A stretch of 64,000 nt of DNA from Candidatus Acidulidesulfobacter diazotrophicus. Lineage in GTDB: Bacteria; SZUA-79; Acidulodesulfobacterales; Acidulodesulfobacteraceae. The position numbers were made by a program, and so were the translations under genes. Positions 8,467 to 18,797 of the stretch are shown piece by piece; position 1 is the first letter of the stretch, and the number at the start of each line of letters is the position of its first letter. The notes beneath the pieces were generated by a model, which was not told where the DNA came from, did no database searches, and was given only the letters and a program-made list of their open reading frames with translations. Where the stretch lies: NCBI GenBank assembly GCA_004195025.1, contig SGBB01000007.1, positions 1-64,000 on the forward strand, written 5' to 3'.

Positions 8467-9828
8467 ATGTATTTTAATTCTCTATTTTTAATATTAGGCG
8501 CAAGGTATATTATTCTGTTTGCTGTCATCTTATTGGTATTGATTTATGCAAGAATTAAATCATTTAAAATAAAAATCCATTTTTTAGATAATAATTTCTA
8601 TAAAGGACATATAAAATTTTATGATTTAAACGGGATAATCCATTTTCATTCAACATATTCAGACGGTTCAGGCAAAATTGAAAATTTAATTAAAATTGCA
8701 AAAAAACTTAAAGCGGATTTTCTGATTTCATCGGACCATAATACTTTAAAACCTAAGTATGACGGGTTAGAAGGACATTACGGAAATTTATTTTATTTTG
8801 CAGGTGAAGAAATCAATACTGAATTCGGTCATTTTCTTGCATTAGGAATAAAAGACGAAATAAAAAGAGGGGATTATAAAGACGTTCTTTTAAACATAAA
8901 AAAACAAAATGGATTAGGGATTATATGTCATCCGCATAACTGGTGGACTCCGTGGAAAAATTTTTCCGTTTCAGGTTTTAACGGTATAGAAATAATAAAT
9001 TTAGATTCTCAATGGAGAGGGATGAATCCTTTATATATTTTGTTGGTTCTGATTACTTATAAAATAAATAGTTTTTATTCCCTGCATTTTCTTGCGCATA
9101 AACCTAAAAAAACGTTAGAATTTTGGGACAGCGTTCAGAAGCACAATAGGCTGATAACAGGCATAGCATCAATAGATGCTCATTCCAATGTTAAAATTAG
9201 CAAAAACAAAAGAGTAAAGTTTCCAAAATACGAGGAACTTTTTAGTATCGCCAGAACACATCTGATGCTGGATAAAAAATTTTCCGGCAATATAGAAAAA
9301 GACAAAAGTTTAATAATAAAAGCTATTAAAAAAGGTTCTTGCTACTTTTCTTTTGATTTATTCGGAAAGCCCTCAGGTTTTTATTTTGAAGCGGAAACTA
9401 TCGGGCAAAACAACAGGAATGAATATTTCGCAAGCGGAGACACTATAAATTTAAAAAAATTGAAAAATGAAATTCAATATATTAATTTTTATTCAGGGAT
9501 AAATATAAATCATAAAAAGACAAACTATGAAATAATTTTATATAAAAACGGAAAACAATTATATCGAGTTAAAAATAGCGCCCTTGAATTTAAAATTAAG
9601 ATTTCTTATAATAATACAAATATTAAACCGGTTAAATTGACAGATAAATTAAATACTGAAATTAAAAATAAAAACGATGATAATTACGGCATTGAAACAA
9701 TTAAAGATTTTATAAATAATAATAAGCCTGAAAGTTCAAATTTTTACAGAATTGAGATTAATATTATAAAAGGGTATAAAAAAATCACATATCTTTACTC
9801 TAATAATATTGAAATTTTTAGCGAATAA
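8467..9828 (+). CDS. membrane-anchored PHP-domain phosphoesterase
   Basis: A 453-residue protein with one N-terminal membrane segment (about residues 4-26) followed by a PHP metallo-phosphoesterase domain. Metal ligands of the fold are seen in order: HFHSTYSDGSG (HxH and Asp), SSDHNTLKP, AGEEINTEFGHF (Glu and His), CHPHNW and SIDAHSN. The active site therefore looks complete. The last 130 or so residues are a beta-rich or low-complexity tail. The substrate is unknown; related membrane-linked PHP proteins are annotated only generally. The domain most likely faces the periplasm or cytoplasm next to the membrane; orientation cannot be decided by eye. Confidence 0.82.
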   Translation: MYFNSLFLILGARYIILFAVILLVLIYARIKSFKIKIHFLDNNFYKGHIKFYDLNGIIHFHSTYSDGSGKIENLIKIAKKLKADFLISSDHNTLKPKYDGLEGHYGNLFYFAGEEINTEFGHFLALGIKDEIKRGDYKDVLLNIKKQNGLGIICHPHNWWTPWKNFSVSGFNGIEIINLDSQWRGMNPLYILLVLITYKINSFYSLHFLAHKPKKTLEFWDSVQKHNRLITGIASIDAHSNVKISKNKRVKFPKYEELFSIARTHLMLDKKFSGNIEKDKSLIIKAIKKGSCYFSFDLFGKPSGFYFEAETIGQNNRNEYFASGDTINLKKLKNEIQYINFYSGININHKKTNYEIILYKNGKQLYRVKNSALEFKIKISYNNTNIKPVKLTDKLNTEIKNKNDDNYGIETIKDFINNNKPESSNFYRIEINIIKGYKKITYLYSNNIEIFSE

Positions 9829-9879
9829 GTGTATATTACTTATATCAATTTATTTATTCATTAACTATTATTCTATGCT

Positions 9880-11235
9880 ATGACCCCAAACAATATTGAA
9901 AAAATAGATAAAGAATTTGTCTGGCATCCGTTTACGCAGATGCTTGATTGGGAAAAAGAGAACAATATCGTCATAGAAAAAGGCGACGGGATATATCTTT
10001 ACGATATTCACGGAAATAAATATATAGACGGTGTTTCATCATTGTGGGTTAATATACACGGACATAATAATAAAGAATTAAACGATGCTATTAAAGACCA
10101 AATAGATAAAATATCCCATAGCACTTTATTAGGTCTTGCTAATGTGCCGTCTTCGGTTTTAGCGGAAAAACTTATTGAAATAGCTCCTGCAAGCTTAAAA
10201 AAAGTTTTTTATTCCGATTCAGGTTCAACTTCAGTTGAAATTGCAATTAAAGTTGCTTTTCAATATTTCAGGCAAAAAGGTTCAAAATATAAAAATAAAA
10301 AAAAGTTTATCGCTGCGACTTCGGCTTATCACGGTGATACAATAGGCAGCGTTTCCATAGGAGGCATGGAACTTTTTCATTCTATTTACAAACCCCTCCT
10401 TTTTGATACTTTAAGAATAACTTATCCATATTGTTATAGATGTCCGTTTAATTTAAAATATCCTAATTGCGAACTATATTGCGCCAAAGAAGCCGAGAAA
10501 ATAATAACCTATTATGCGGATCAGGCGGCGGCAGTTGTCATTGAACCTATGATTCAGGGAGCGGCGGGTATGATAACTATGCCGGCGGGATATATGAAAA
10601 AAATTGAAAAAGTATGCCATGATAATGAAGTTTTGCTGATTATAGACGAAGTAGCCACCGGTTTTGGAAGAACAGGAAAAATGTTTGCATGCGAACATGA
10701 AGACATTAATCCAGATGCGATGTGTATTGCAAAAGGTATAACAGGAGGCTATCTGCCTATGGCTGCGACCCTTTTTTCTCAAGAAATTTACGACGGGTTT
10801 CTAGCAAATTTTGAAGACAACAAAACTTTTTTTCACGGTCATACATATACGGGAAATCAGCTTGCAGCTGCTGCAGCCGTAAAATCTATAGAACTGTTTA
10901 AAAAAAATAATATTATTAATGCTATTGCTCCAAAAATAGAACATTTTTCAAAACTGCTTAAAGAATTTGATGCACTTAATAATGTAGGGGAAGTTAGAAC
11001 TATAGGTCTTATGGCGGGAATAGAACTTGTTGCCGATAAAAATACTAAAGAACCTTATCCGCAAAAAGATACAATAGGTCATAAAGTAATATTAAAAGCA
11101 AGAGAAAAAGGCGTTATAATAAGACCTCTTGGAGATATTATTGTAATTTTGCCGCCCCTTGTCATAGGAATAAATGAAATTGACGAACTTTTAAGCGTTG
11201 TTTACGATTCTATTAAGGCTGTTACCCAGCAATAA
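9880..11235 (+). CDS. bioA: adenosylmethionine--8-amino-7-oxononanoate aminotransferase
   Basis: Converts KAPA to DAPA in biotin synthesis using S-adenosylmethionine as amino donor, with PLP as cofactor. The N-terminal WHPFTQMLDW is the BioA signature. The class III aminotransferase motif LLIIDEVATGFGRTGKMFA and the PLP lysine in CIAKGITGGYLP (about residue 284) are present, and the 451-residue length is normal. No other biotin gene is in the window, so it stands alone here. The protein has none of the Asn-rich inserts seen in its neighbours. Confidence 0.95.
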   Translation: MTPNNIEKIDKEFVWHPFTQMLDWEKENNIVIEKGDGIYLYDIHGNKYIDGVSSLWVNIHGHNNKELNDAIKDQIDKISHSTLLGLANVPSSVLAEKLIEIAPASLKKVFYSDSGSTSVEIAIKVAFQYFRQKGSKYKNKKKFIAATSAYHGDTIGSVSIGGMELFHSIYKPLLFDTLRITYPYCYRCPFNLKYPNCELYCAKEAEKIITYYADQAAAVVIEPMIQGAAGMITMPAGYMKKIEKVCHDNEVLLIIDEVATGFGRTGKMFACEHEDINPDAMCIAKGITGGYLPMAATLFSQEIYDGFLANFEDNKTFFHGHTYTGNQLAAAAAVKSIELFKKNNIINAIAPKIEHFSKLLKEFDALNNVGEVRTIGLMAGIELVADKNTKEPYPQKDTIGHKVILKAREKGVIIRPLGDIIVILPPLVIGINEIDELLSVVYDSIKAVTQQ

Positions 11236-11442
11236 AATTATATGATTAATTTATAAATAATTTACATAAAATCATTGCTTATTCTGAATTAGTCAGTCAA
11301 CATTTAGTAAATTAAATTAAACAATTAATCTAAATACAGCATTGTTGATTTATGTAATTTTTATCTGGAAGTATATATATAAATTAATACAATATTAATC
11401 AAATGTCTTCTCATAATTAAAATTATCAATTAAAAATCATTA

Positions 11443-12060
11443 ATGAACTCAAGCCTGTTTAAATATTTATCTTCCCTTATAGCTTTTGCTATTTCATTTG
11501 GATATATAGGTATTATATTTTTGATGATTTTAGAAAGCTGCGCTTTGCCTGTTTCTTCCGAAATTGTACTTGGAACTGCAGGTTTTCTCTCAGGGCAAGG
11601 TAAATTTAATTTTTATTTAGTAATTCTGTCCGCAACGGCAGGAACTTTAATAGGTTCTTCGCTGCTTTATCTAATTGGAGTTAAAGGCGGAAGAATATTT
11701 TTAGAAAAATACGGAAAATATTTGCTGATCAGTAAAAAAGATATTGAAAAAGCAGACAAATGGTTTGCAAAATATGGCAGCTTTGCCGTATTTATAGGAA
11801 TAATGCTTCCCGTTATAAAAACGTATATAGGATTTCCGCCCGGCGCTTCTCTTATGAACTATAAAAAATTTGCTGTTTTTGTTGTCGCAGGTTCTCTTAT
11901 ATATAATACGGTCGTTGTTTATCTCGGTTTAAAACTCGGACAAAATATATATTTGATAAAACCGTTTTTTCATAAAATGGGACTGGCTATGATTATAATA
12001 ATATTCATTTTATTTGCCATTTATATATATGCGCATGTTAAGAAAGCTTTCGCAAAATAA
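11443..12060 (+). CDS. DedA family membrane protein
   Basis: A 205-residue integral membrane protein of the DedA/SNARE-associated (VTT) family. Signs are the ESCALPVSSEIVL segment near residue 28, the G-rich re-entrant region GTLIGSSLLYLIGVKGGR, and LPVIKTYIGFPPGASLMNY. Members are linked to membrane homeostasis and to recycling of undecaprenyl phosphate or phosphatidylethanolamine. Four or more membrane segments are visible. The downstream ATPase gene overlaps its 3' end, so the two probably share a transcript. Confidence 0.9.
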   Translation: MNSSLFKYLSSLIAFAISFGYIGIIFLMILESCALPVSSEIVLGTAGFLSGQGKFNFYLVILSATAGTLIGSSLLYLIGVKGGRIFLEKYGKYLLISKKDIEKADKWFAKYGSFAVFIGIMLPVIKTYIGFPPGASLMNYKKFAVFVVAGSLIYNTVVVYLGLKLGQNIYLIKPFFHKMGLAMIIIIFILFAIYIYAHVKKAFAK

Positions 12061-14302
12061 AAATCAGAAAAATAATAACCGTCATATTGCTGCAACAGGA
12101 AGATTTGCCGTAATTGAAGAAATAATACAAAATTTTTATTTTGAGACTGTTAATAAAATATCTTATTCCAAGTATGATATTAATTCAAATATAAATATTA
12201 ACCCCAATATTAATAAAAATTTAAACACTGATGATACAGGTATTAATATTTATACCGATAATGATAGCATTAGTGCCTATGTCAATGCCCATGCCCGTGC
12301 AAACATTAACTATACAGGTGTTTCAAATAAATCAATAAGTTTTAAAAATTTTACCAGAAAAAATATATTATTTTACGCTTTTTTTGTAATTGCTTTAATA
12401 TTCCTGCTCATGCCTTTTCAACGTATTAACAGCATTAATATTCCTTTTTTCATATTCAAAGATTTCATTGTTGTTTTATTTGCACTATTTTTTTTATTGT
12501 ATAAAATATATAAATATAAATATAAAAGCGGTTATGATTATAAAGCTATTAATAATAATGATGATAATTATACCGATAAATATAAATATATTATGCAACG
12601 CGATAATGATAAGCGTTTAAATAATAATTATCATAAAAACAATAATAACAATAATAATAGTCTGAAAACACATAATAACAACGATAATTATTTTAAATTA
12701 GGGATTTTAGATTTTGATAATTATAGGTGCGAAGGTAATTTATATGCAAACCAAAATAGTATTAATATTTATGATAATAATAAATTTAATAATAGCAATA
12801 TAAATAGCAGCAATAATAAAAATATTAATAAAAATTTCAATAATAAATTAATTATAGGAATAGATAGAAAAAAAAGATTTGAACATATTATGATAATATC
12901 GCCGACAGGAGGCGGAAAAACTTCAAAATACATAATACCTTCAATCGAAAACGATGCCTGCTTTGATAATACAAGCGTTTACGCAATAGATATAGACGGA
13001 CCTTATTTATATAATGCCGTTAAAGATAAATGGCTCATTAATAAAAAAAGAATAATCCATTTTGACCCTTACAATACAGATTCAATTCATTTTAATCCTC
13101 TAATAGAAAGATATAATAATTATAATAATAATGAGACTAAAATTATACCTGTAAGCGATGATAAACTTTATGAATTATCTTCTATGATTTTTTACGCCGA
13201 TAATAATGAGCTTAAAGGAGGAGATATTCAAGCGCATAAATATTATTCTAAAAGGAGCGCAGATATTTTATACGGCTGTTTATTGTATATGAAATATAAA
13301 TATGATATTAAATATCTTAATTTAATTACGTCAAAAAAATTTTTTGAAAAAGGATTTAATTTTATAGAAAAGGAAATAAAATCATTTAATGGAGAAAATA
13401 GCAAAAAAATAAAAGAAATTTTTAATAATTTTTTTGAAATTCCTTCCTATGAGAGAGCTAAAATTATTACAGATATTTTAAACGGGCTTGATTTTATCAA
13501 AAACGGTACCGTAGAAGATTCTTTTAAAACAAATGAAAATGTTTTGAACGGCGGAAATTTTTTTACTATAAAAGATTTGTTTGATTATAATAAAGACACT
13601 TTAATCATTGTTGCCGTTCCGAAGGAAAAAATCAATTCAGGCGGCTCAAGACTCATTTCTTTTATTACCGATTTAGTCATTAAAGAAATTTATGAATACA
13701 GGAGAACAATTTTAAGAAATAATGCTAATGAAGATAAAAATACTGATATAAACTTAAATTATAATTATAAAGATATTTTTATATATTTAGATGAATTCCC
13801 TGTTTTAAATATAAATAATTTTGATATAGAGCTCGCAAATTTAAGAAAAACAGGAACAGGAGTGTGTATAAGTTTGCAAGATATTTCATTTTTAAAAAAT
13901 AAATATGGAGATATTTCACTTATAGATTCAAATATAGGAACTCATATCATAATGGGCAATGCAGGTATTGATACTGCCAAGCGTTATTCGGAAAAAATGG
14001 GTCAAAAATATATTTTGCATAAAGAAAAATTTAATATGGGCACCGATAATTATTATAACAATTATTCTCAAAACGAAATTAATACGGATAATGCAGACCA
14101 CCATAATTATGATAATTATAGTAGTTATAATAATAAAATTGATAATATTTTAAATGCTCTCGGAATAATCCGCAAAAGAGAAACTCCTGTAGCTTCGGGG
14201 TTATATCCGCTAATGAATGCCGATGAAATTAAAAATATGGATATAAACGATGTTTTGATTTATTCTAAATTTACGAGACCTTTTATTTTGTCATTAAAGT
14301 GA
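12029..14302 (+). CDS. VirD4/TraG-like coupling ATPase, solitary
   Basis: A protein of about 757 residues. Two membrane segments (about residues 110-165) are followed by a P-loop, IISPTGGGKTSKYIIPSI (about residues 290-306), a Walker B strand IYLDEFPVL (about 585), and CISLQDISFLKNKYG. This order matches type IV coupling proteins (VirD4/TraG/TraD), which pump DNA or protein substrates into secretion channels. Long Asn-rich stretches occur before the P-loop and near the C-terminus. The start is uncertain: ATG at 12029 or 12035, both inside the end of the DedA gene. No relaxase or type IV secretion gene is nearby, so its role is unclear. Confidence 0.72.
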   Translation: MRMLRKLSQNKNQKNNNRHIAATGRFAVIEEIIQNFYFETVNKISYSKYDINSNININPNINKNLNTDDTGINIYTDNDSISAYVNAHARANINYTGVSNKSISFKNFTRKNILFYAFFVIALIFLLMPFQRINSINIPFFIFKDFIVVLFALFFLLYKIYKYKYKSGYDYKAINNNDDNYTDKYKYIMQRDNDKRLNNNYHKNNNNNNNSLKTHNNNDNYFKLGILDFDNYRCEGNLYANQNSINIYDNNKFNNSNINSSNNKNINKNFNNKLIIGIDRKKRFEHIMIISPTGGGKTSKYIIPSIENDACFDNTSVYAIDIDGPYLYNAVKDKWLINKKRIIHFDPYNTDSIHFNPLIERYNNYNNNETKIIPVSDDKLYELSSMIFYADNNELKGGDIQAHKYYSKRSADILYGCLLYMKYKYDIKYLNLITSKKFFEKGFNFIEKEIKSFNGENSKKIKEIFNNFFEIPSYERAKIITDILNGLDFIKNGTVEDSFKTNENVLNGGNFFTIKDLFDYNKDTLIIVAVPKEKINSGGSRLISFITDLVIKEIYEYRRTILRNNANEDKNTDINLNYNYKDIFIYLDEFPVLNINNFDIELANLRKTGTGVCISLQDISFLKNKYGDISLIDSNIGTHIIMGNAGIDTAKRYSEKMGQKYILHKEKFNMGTDNYYNNYSQNEINTDNADHHNYDNYSSYNNKIDNILNALGIIRKRETPVASGLYPLMNADEIKNMDINDVLIYSKFTRPFILSLK

Positions 14303-14316
14303 ATTTAAAAAAATAA

Positions 14317-16260
14317 TTAATAATTTTTTAATTTAATTGCCTGCACCATAGATTTTGCTAAATTTTTATAAAATGAAGAACTCCCGTTTTTTTCTAATTT
14401 TCCATAATATTTAAGCGCATTTTTATAATTTTTGTTTTTCAAATAAATATAGCCTATCTGAGAGAGTTCATATTGAAAATGTTTCCCCGCCGTCTGCAGT
14501 TTGTATGCTTTTTTAAAATTAAACAATGCGTTTTTAAATTCTTTTAATTTATAATAAATAATGCCGGAATAATAAAAACTTGAGTCTAAAATATCAGACT
14601 CTTTTTTTGCATAATTATTTTTTATTATAATATTGAAATAATGCAAAGATTTATTTATCATACCGCCGTTATAATCATCTACGGCTAACAGGTATAATGT
14701 TTTAACATATTCTTTTCCTTTAAGTCTGTTTAAATTTTCTTTAAGAATGTTTAATGTATCTTTTTCAATCCCTAATTTTGTATTATCTTTAATTTTAAGA
14801 TTTAGAGCTTTATTAAATAAAATTTTATTTTTAATTTGAGGCAATTTAATCATATTTGCTAATTTTAGCGAATGTTTGTATTTTTTTGCTTTATAATAAA
14901 TATTAGCTAAATAATATAATGAATTAATATTGGTCTTGTTGTTGTAATATTTATTAGCATAATATATAGCTTTTTTTATATTTCCTTTATTAAATTCTAT
15001 TTTAGAAAGCATATAATATATATTCGGATTTAAATTATTTTTCCCTATTAAAAATGATTTGCGCCTGTATATTTTTATAGCTTTATTATATTGATGTTTT
15101 GAAAAATAATTGTTTATTGCCGTGTATAATAATTTTGAGGCTATTTTCTTATATTTTTTCTTATTTTTTAGACCGGTCTGAAAATTAAATAGAATTCGGC
15201 TTAAATAGTTAAGACTTTTATTATAATTCTTTTTTGCAAAATAATATTTAAATAAATATTTTAGAGCTGATAATTGAATAGAAGGGTAGTTTATATTCTC
15301 AGCTTCAAAATTAACTAATTTTAGACCTGCTTTTATTTGATTTTCTCCAATCAAAGATTCCCCGTATTTCAGTATTGATATATTGTGGTAATAATATATA
15401 CCGCAAACTTTTAAACTATTGCGAAAATCTTTTGAGGCAAAAGCATATTTTTTAAGTTTTAAAAAAATTAATCCTTCAAAATAATTTTTATAACATAAAT
15501 CTTTTTTATCCGGTTTAAAAAGATTTTTAATATTTAAAACTAAAAGCGCTTTTTTAAAATCTGATCTAATATTAACAAGGTAATTCAAGTATATTTCATT
15601 AAATTTATTACCCCTTGTTAATAAAAAACTATCTGCATCAAAAAAATGACGCAAATTTTTACCGCTTAATATTTTTGCAGCTTTTTTATTTTTGTTTGAT
15701 TCAGCGTAAGTTATTCCAAGATAAATTAAAGATTTTAAATTTAATTTTTTCATGTAGCGCAAATTATTATCCGCTTTTATTTTTTCTTTAGTTTTTTTTA
15801 TTAAAAATTTAAAATCTCTAGTGGAACGTCTGACATTATTAAGATTAAAATCGCACTTTGCCATATAATAAATTACGGAATATATTTTTGAATAATCAGG
15901 ATATTTAAAAATAATATGTTGAAAATACGATTTGGCAATTAAAAAATTACTACCGTAATAGTAAATTTTCCCAAGCAAAAAATATGTTTTAGCATTATTT
16001 AATTTATTAAGCGAGTAATTATTCAGAATAAATTTTAATAAACTGTATGATTTAAGATATTGTTCTGATTTATAATAACCCTCGGCTTTTTTGTAAAGAA
16101 TAACGGCTTGACGCTGCGAATTGCCGGTATTGCTTGCAGAAAATGCTTTATGTATAGATATAAAAACAAATAAATAAAAAACCGGAATAAAAACTGCGCA
16201 TATAACAAATATAAATAAAAAATTAGTTCTTTTATGTTCTTTTATTTCTATATTATTCAT
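14317..16260 (-). CDS. membrane-anchored TPR-repeat protein
   Basis: A 647-residue protein with one N-terminal membrane segment or uncleaved signal (about residues 14-38). It is followed by many TPR-like helix pairs, for example AVILYKKAEGYYKSEQYLKS, KYAFASKDFRNSLKVCG and NALKYYGKLEKNG. The repeats probably face the periplasm and serve as a protein-binding scaffold. It ends only 14 bases from the convergent VirD4-like gene. Its position next to a flagellar activator is suggestive, but nothing in the sequence ties it to motility. Confidence 0.7.
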   Translation of the reverse strand: MNNIEIKEHKRTNFLFIFVICAVFIPVFYLFVFISIHKAFSASNTGNSQRQAVILYKKAEGYYKSEQYLKSYSLLKFILNNYSLNKLNNAKTYFLLGKIYYYGSNFLIAKSYFQHIIFKYPDYSKIYSVIYYMAKCDFNLNNVRRSTRDFKFLIKKTKEKIKADNNLRYMKKLNLKSLIYLGITYAESNKNKKAAKILSGKNLRHFFDADSFLLTRGNKFNEIYLNYLVNIRSDFKKALLVLNIKNLFKPDKKDLCYKNYFEGLIFLKLKKYAFASKDFRNSLKVCGIYYYHNISILKYGESLIGENQIKAGLKLVNFEAENINYPSIQLSALKYLFKYYFAKKNYNKSLNYLSRILFNFQTGLKNKKKYKKIASKLLYTAINNYFSKHQYNKAIKIYRRKSFLIGKNNLNPNIYYMLSKIEFNKGNIKKAIYYANKYYNNKTNINSLYYLANIYYKAKKYKHSLKLANMIKLPQIKNKILFNKALNLKIKDNTKLGIEKDTLNILKENLNRLKGKEYVKTLYLLAVDDYNGGMINKSLHYFNIIIKNNYAKKESDILDSSFYYSGIIYYKLKEFKNALFNFKKAYKLQTAGKHFQYELSQIGYIYLKNKNYKNALKYYGKLEKNGSSSFYKNLAKSMVQAIKLKNY

Positions 16261-16469
16261 TTTACTTATTTTTATATGTTTATTTTTAAATTTTATTTAT
16301 TTTTATATATTTTTTATTAAATGATTACTTATTTATATACATTATGGATTAATTAATTAATAATGGTATATATAATTGATAGATTAATATATTATATATA
16401 GATTATATATAGATTATATATAGATAGATAAATTTATACTATGTTTTTAATTATTTGTGTTTGATTTAT

Positions 16470-18047
16470 TTATTTTAAATTATTACTGCGGTATCTTTTT
16501 AATTTTTCAATCAAAGTCGTTCTGTTGATGCCTAATATTTTTGCGGCTTTATCTTTTACGCCGTTAGAAATTTCCAGGGCTTGTTTTATCAGATTTAATT
16601 CAAATTGTTCAACTTCGTTCTTTAAGTTTATAGGGTTGATACTTAAGTCTAATGTATTTATTAAATTATTATTATTATTATTATGATTATCTATTTTGCC
16701 GCCTATATTATTATTTGATGCTGAATTATCTATAGCAGTTTTAATTTCTGTATGTTTTTTTATATTATTTATGTTATTATCGTTTTGATTTAGATTTAAC
16801 CCTTTTTCTAAATAGTAAGTTTTATTAATATCGGAGTTTTTAAAATATTTATCCGGAATTTCATCTTCAGTTATAACACCTTTTTCGTTCAAAACAACAA
16901 GCATTTCTATAATATTTTCTAGTTCTCTGACATTGCCGAACCAGTCGTAGCTCAAAAGAATTTTTACTGCATTTTCAGATATACCGTAAACTAAATTATT
17001 CTTTGCGGAAGCTAATTTTTTCAAGAAATGATATATTAATAAAATTATATCAGATTTTCTTTCCCTTAAAGGTAAAATATATATAGGTATTACATTTATT
17101 CTGTAAAATAAATCTTCCCTGAATAAATTTTTTGCGACGAGTTCTTCTAAATTTTTATTCGTTGCGGTAATAATTCTGCAATCTACTTTTGTCGGTTTTA
17201 TAGAACCGACAGGTTCAATTTCATGTTCCTGTATTACCCTTAAAAGCTTTACCTGAAGGCTGAAATTCATATCGCCTATTTCGTCAAGAAAAATTGTGGA
17301 TTGATTCGCCAGCTCAAATCTACCGGGCTTATCGGCATAAGCTCCGGTAAAAGCGCCTTTTTTATAGCCGAATAATTCGCTTTCTAATAATTCTCCCGGC
17401 ATTGCTCCGCAATTTACGGGTATAATATTTTTTTTATTTCTTTTTGATTTCTGATGAATTAATCTTGCAACTAATTCTTTTCCTGTTCCTGATTCTCCTG
17501 TAATTAAAACATTGCTGTCTGAAAGCGCTATTTTTTTTATGCCGTCAATTATTTTTTTTAATTTATAAGAAATACCGTATATATTTTCTTCTAATTCTAT
17601 GTTAATATCATTTAACAGAGAAGATTCAATATCAATAAATGCACCCGTATTTTTTTTTTTGAAAATTTTTGAATCCACGAAATTTTCATATCGTATATTG
17701 ACGATATTTTGCGGATACAATGCGTGGTCAATTTTATGTTTTATAAGTTCTAGAATATTGTTTTCCGTTAAATTATTAATATCTTCAACATAAACAAAAA
17801 GATTTAAATTTCTTCTGGAGCCTATTTTTGCAATATAAGATATATTTGCTTCATTATATTCAAAAATAATATAAGTTGAATTTTGAAAATGTTTTGGGAG
17901 TTCATTACAATTTTTAAGCAGTTTTATTTTATCTGCAGATAAGGTTTTTAAAAGCGTTTTTTTAATGATAATCCCTGCTTCTTCAGTTTGCGTAATTATA
18001 TATGCAAGGTATTTAAAATTATTTTCTGTTTGACTGCCGCGCATCAT
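16470..18047 (-). CDS. sigma-54-dependent flagellar activator, FlrA/FleQ-like
   Basis: A 525-residue enhancer-binding protein. The first 150 residues form a degenerate receiver-like domain without the usual acidic pocket, as in FleQ/FlrA. The AAA+ domain has GESGTGKELVARLIHQ (about residue 181), the sigma-54 contact loop GAFTGA (about 235) and LDEIGDM. A Fis-type helix-turn-helix closes the protein (VKDKAAKILGINRTTLIEKL). An Asn-rich linker (about residues 420-475) separates the last two. In FleQ-type systems this protein starts the flagellar cascade; four sigma-54 promoters in this window are plausible direct or indirect targets. The divergent NYN gene begins only 22 bases away. Confidence 0.85.
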   Translation of the reverse strand: MMRGSQTENNFKYLAYIITQTEEAGIIIKKTLLKTLSADKIKLLKNCNELPKHFQNSTYIIFEYNEANISYIAKIGSRRNLNLFVYVEDINNLTENNILELIKHKIDHALYPQNIVNIRYENFVDSKIFKKKNTGAFIDIESSLLNDINIELEENIYGISYKLKKIIDGIKKIALSDSNVLITGESGTGKELVARLIHQKSKRNKKNIIPVNCGAMPGELLESELFGYKKGAFTGAYADKPGRFELANQSTIFLDEIGDMNFSLQVKLLRVIQEHEIEPVGSIKPTKVDCRIITATNKNLEELVAKNLFREDLFYRINVIPIYILPLRERKSDIILLIYHFLKKLASAKNNLVYGISENAVKILLSYDWFGNVRELENIIEMLVVLNEKGVITEDEIPDKYFKNSDINKTYYLEKGLNLNQNDNNINNIKKHTEIKTAIDNSASNNNIGGKIDNHNNNNNNLINTLDLSINPINLKNEVEQFELNLIKQALEISNGVKDKAAKILGINRTTLIEKLKRYRSNNLK

Positions 18048-18069
18048 TTTATTTATAATTAAAGGTATT

Positions 18070-18630
18070 ATGATTACAGTAATAATTGACGGATATAATT
18101 TTATATTTAATTCTTATTTTAAAATCAGCGTAAAATCTGAAAAACTACAAGAATTAAGAAATAACGCTATTATTTTACTATCAAGATATTATAATGTAAA
18201 AAAAAATAAAGTGATAGTGGTTTTTGACGGTTATCTGACTCAGGAACCTGCCGAGTCAAAATATAATATAGGTAATATTGAAGTAATTTATTCAAAAAGA
18301 GGGGAAAAAGCTGACGCTGTTATAATGCGCATAGCTGAAAAAATCAGGAATTCCTTAGTTGTTACAAATGATAATGAAATCAAGAGATATGTTGAAAGAT
18401 TAGATAACGTTTCCAGTATAAGCCCCGAGGACTTTAAACTTATAGTAAATAATATTATTATAAATGAAGAAGGGGGGAGTGACAAATATTTAAATGATTA
18501 CGATTTTACCGATGATGCAGGCGATGATTTTTGTAATGAATCCAAACATTCAAGCACTAAAAAGAAAGGTAACCCCCATAGACTTTCTAAAAAAGAAAGA
18601 TTGAAAATGAGAAAAATTAAAAAACTTTAA
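18070..18630 (+). CDS. NYN-domain (YacP/Rae1-like) ribonuclease
   Basis: A 186-residue protein of the PIN-like NYN superfamily. The strand VIIDGYNFIFNSYF holds the first acidic residue. VIVVFDGYLTQEP, GEKADAVIMRIAEK and SLVVTNDNEI supply the other conserved acids. The Lys-rich tail (HRLSKKERLKMRKIKKL) is typical of RNA- or ribosome-binding members. Bacterial YacP/Rae1 proteins cut mRNA on the ribosome, so an RNase role is the best guess. The gene points away from the FlrA-like gene with a 22-base gap, so at least one promoter must lie within the other gene. Confidence 0.8.
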   Translation: MITVIIDGYNFIFNSYFKISVKSEKLQELRNNAIILLSRYYNVKKNKVIVVFDGYLTQEPAESKYNIGNIEVIYSKRGEKADAVIMRIAEKIRNSLVVTNDNEIKRYVERLDNVSSISPEDFKLIVNNIIINEEGGSDKYLNDYDFTDDAGDDFCNESKHSSTKKKGNPHRLSKKERLKMRKIKKL

Positions 18631-18702
18631 TTTTTTAATTAAATTATTACATTAATTCTGCAGCAATAGAACCCATGAATAATATTTCAATAATAAGCAA
18701 TA

Positions 18703-18797
18703 CCTGATTCCCACCTGCGCTGAGGAGTTCCGAAGTAGAAAAACGCACGCCGCTTCAGTTAATGAGGATATAAGCCGAGAGCGAAGCAGTCATCCTG
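18703..18797 (-). repeat. dispersed modular repeat, module B with a degraded hairpin
   Basis: It begins with a degraded hairpin arm (CCTGATTCCCACCTGCGC). Module B follows in inverse orientation, from AGTTCCGAAGTAG through ACGCACGCCG and ATAAGCCGAGAGCGAAG to TCATCCTG. It lies between the 3' ends of the convergent NYN nuclease and fliH genes and has no terminal inverted repeats. See 34213-34446 for the full family. Confidence 0.75.

Noticed and set aside
8209-8528. Two minus-strand frames with repeated hydrophobic units (LLLVYCLSIACLL)
   Set aside because: They are the antisense reading of the 11-base minisatellite; the membrane-like pattern is a by-product of the repeat.
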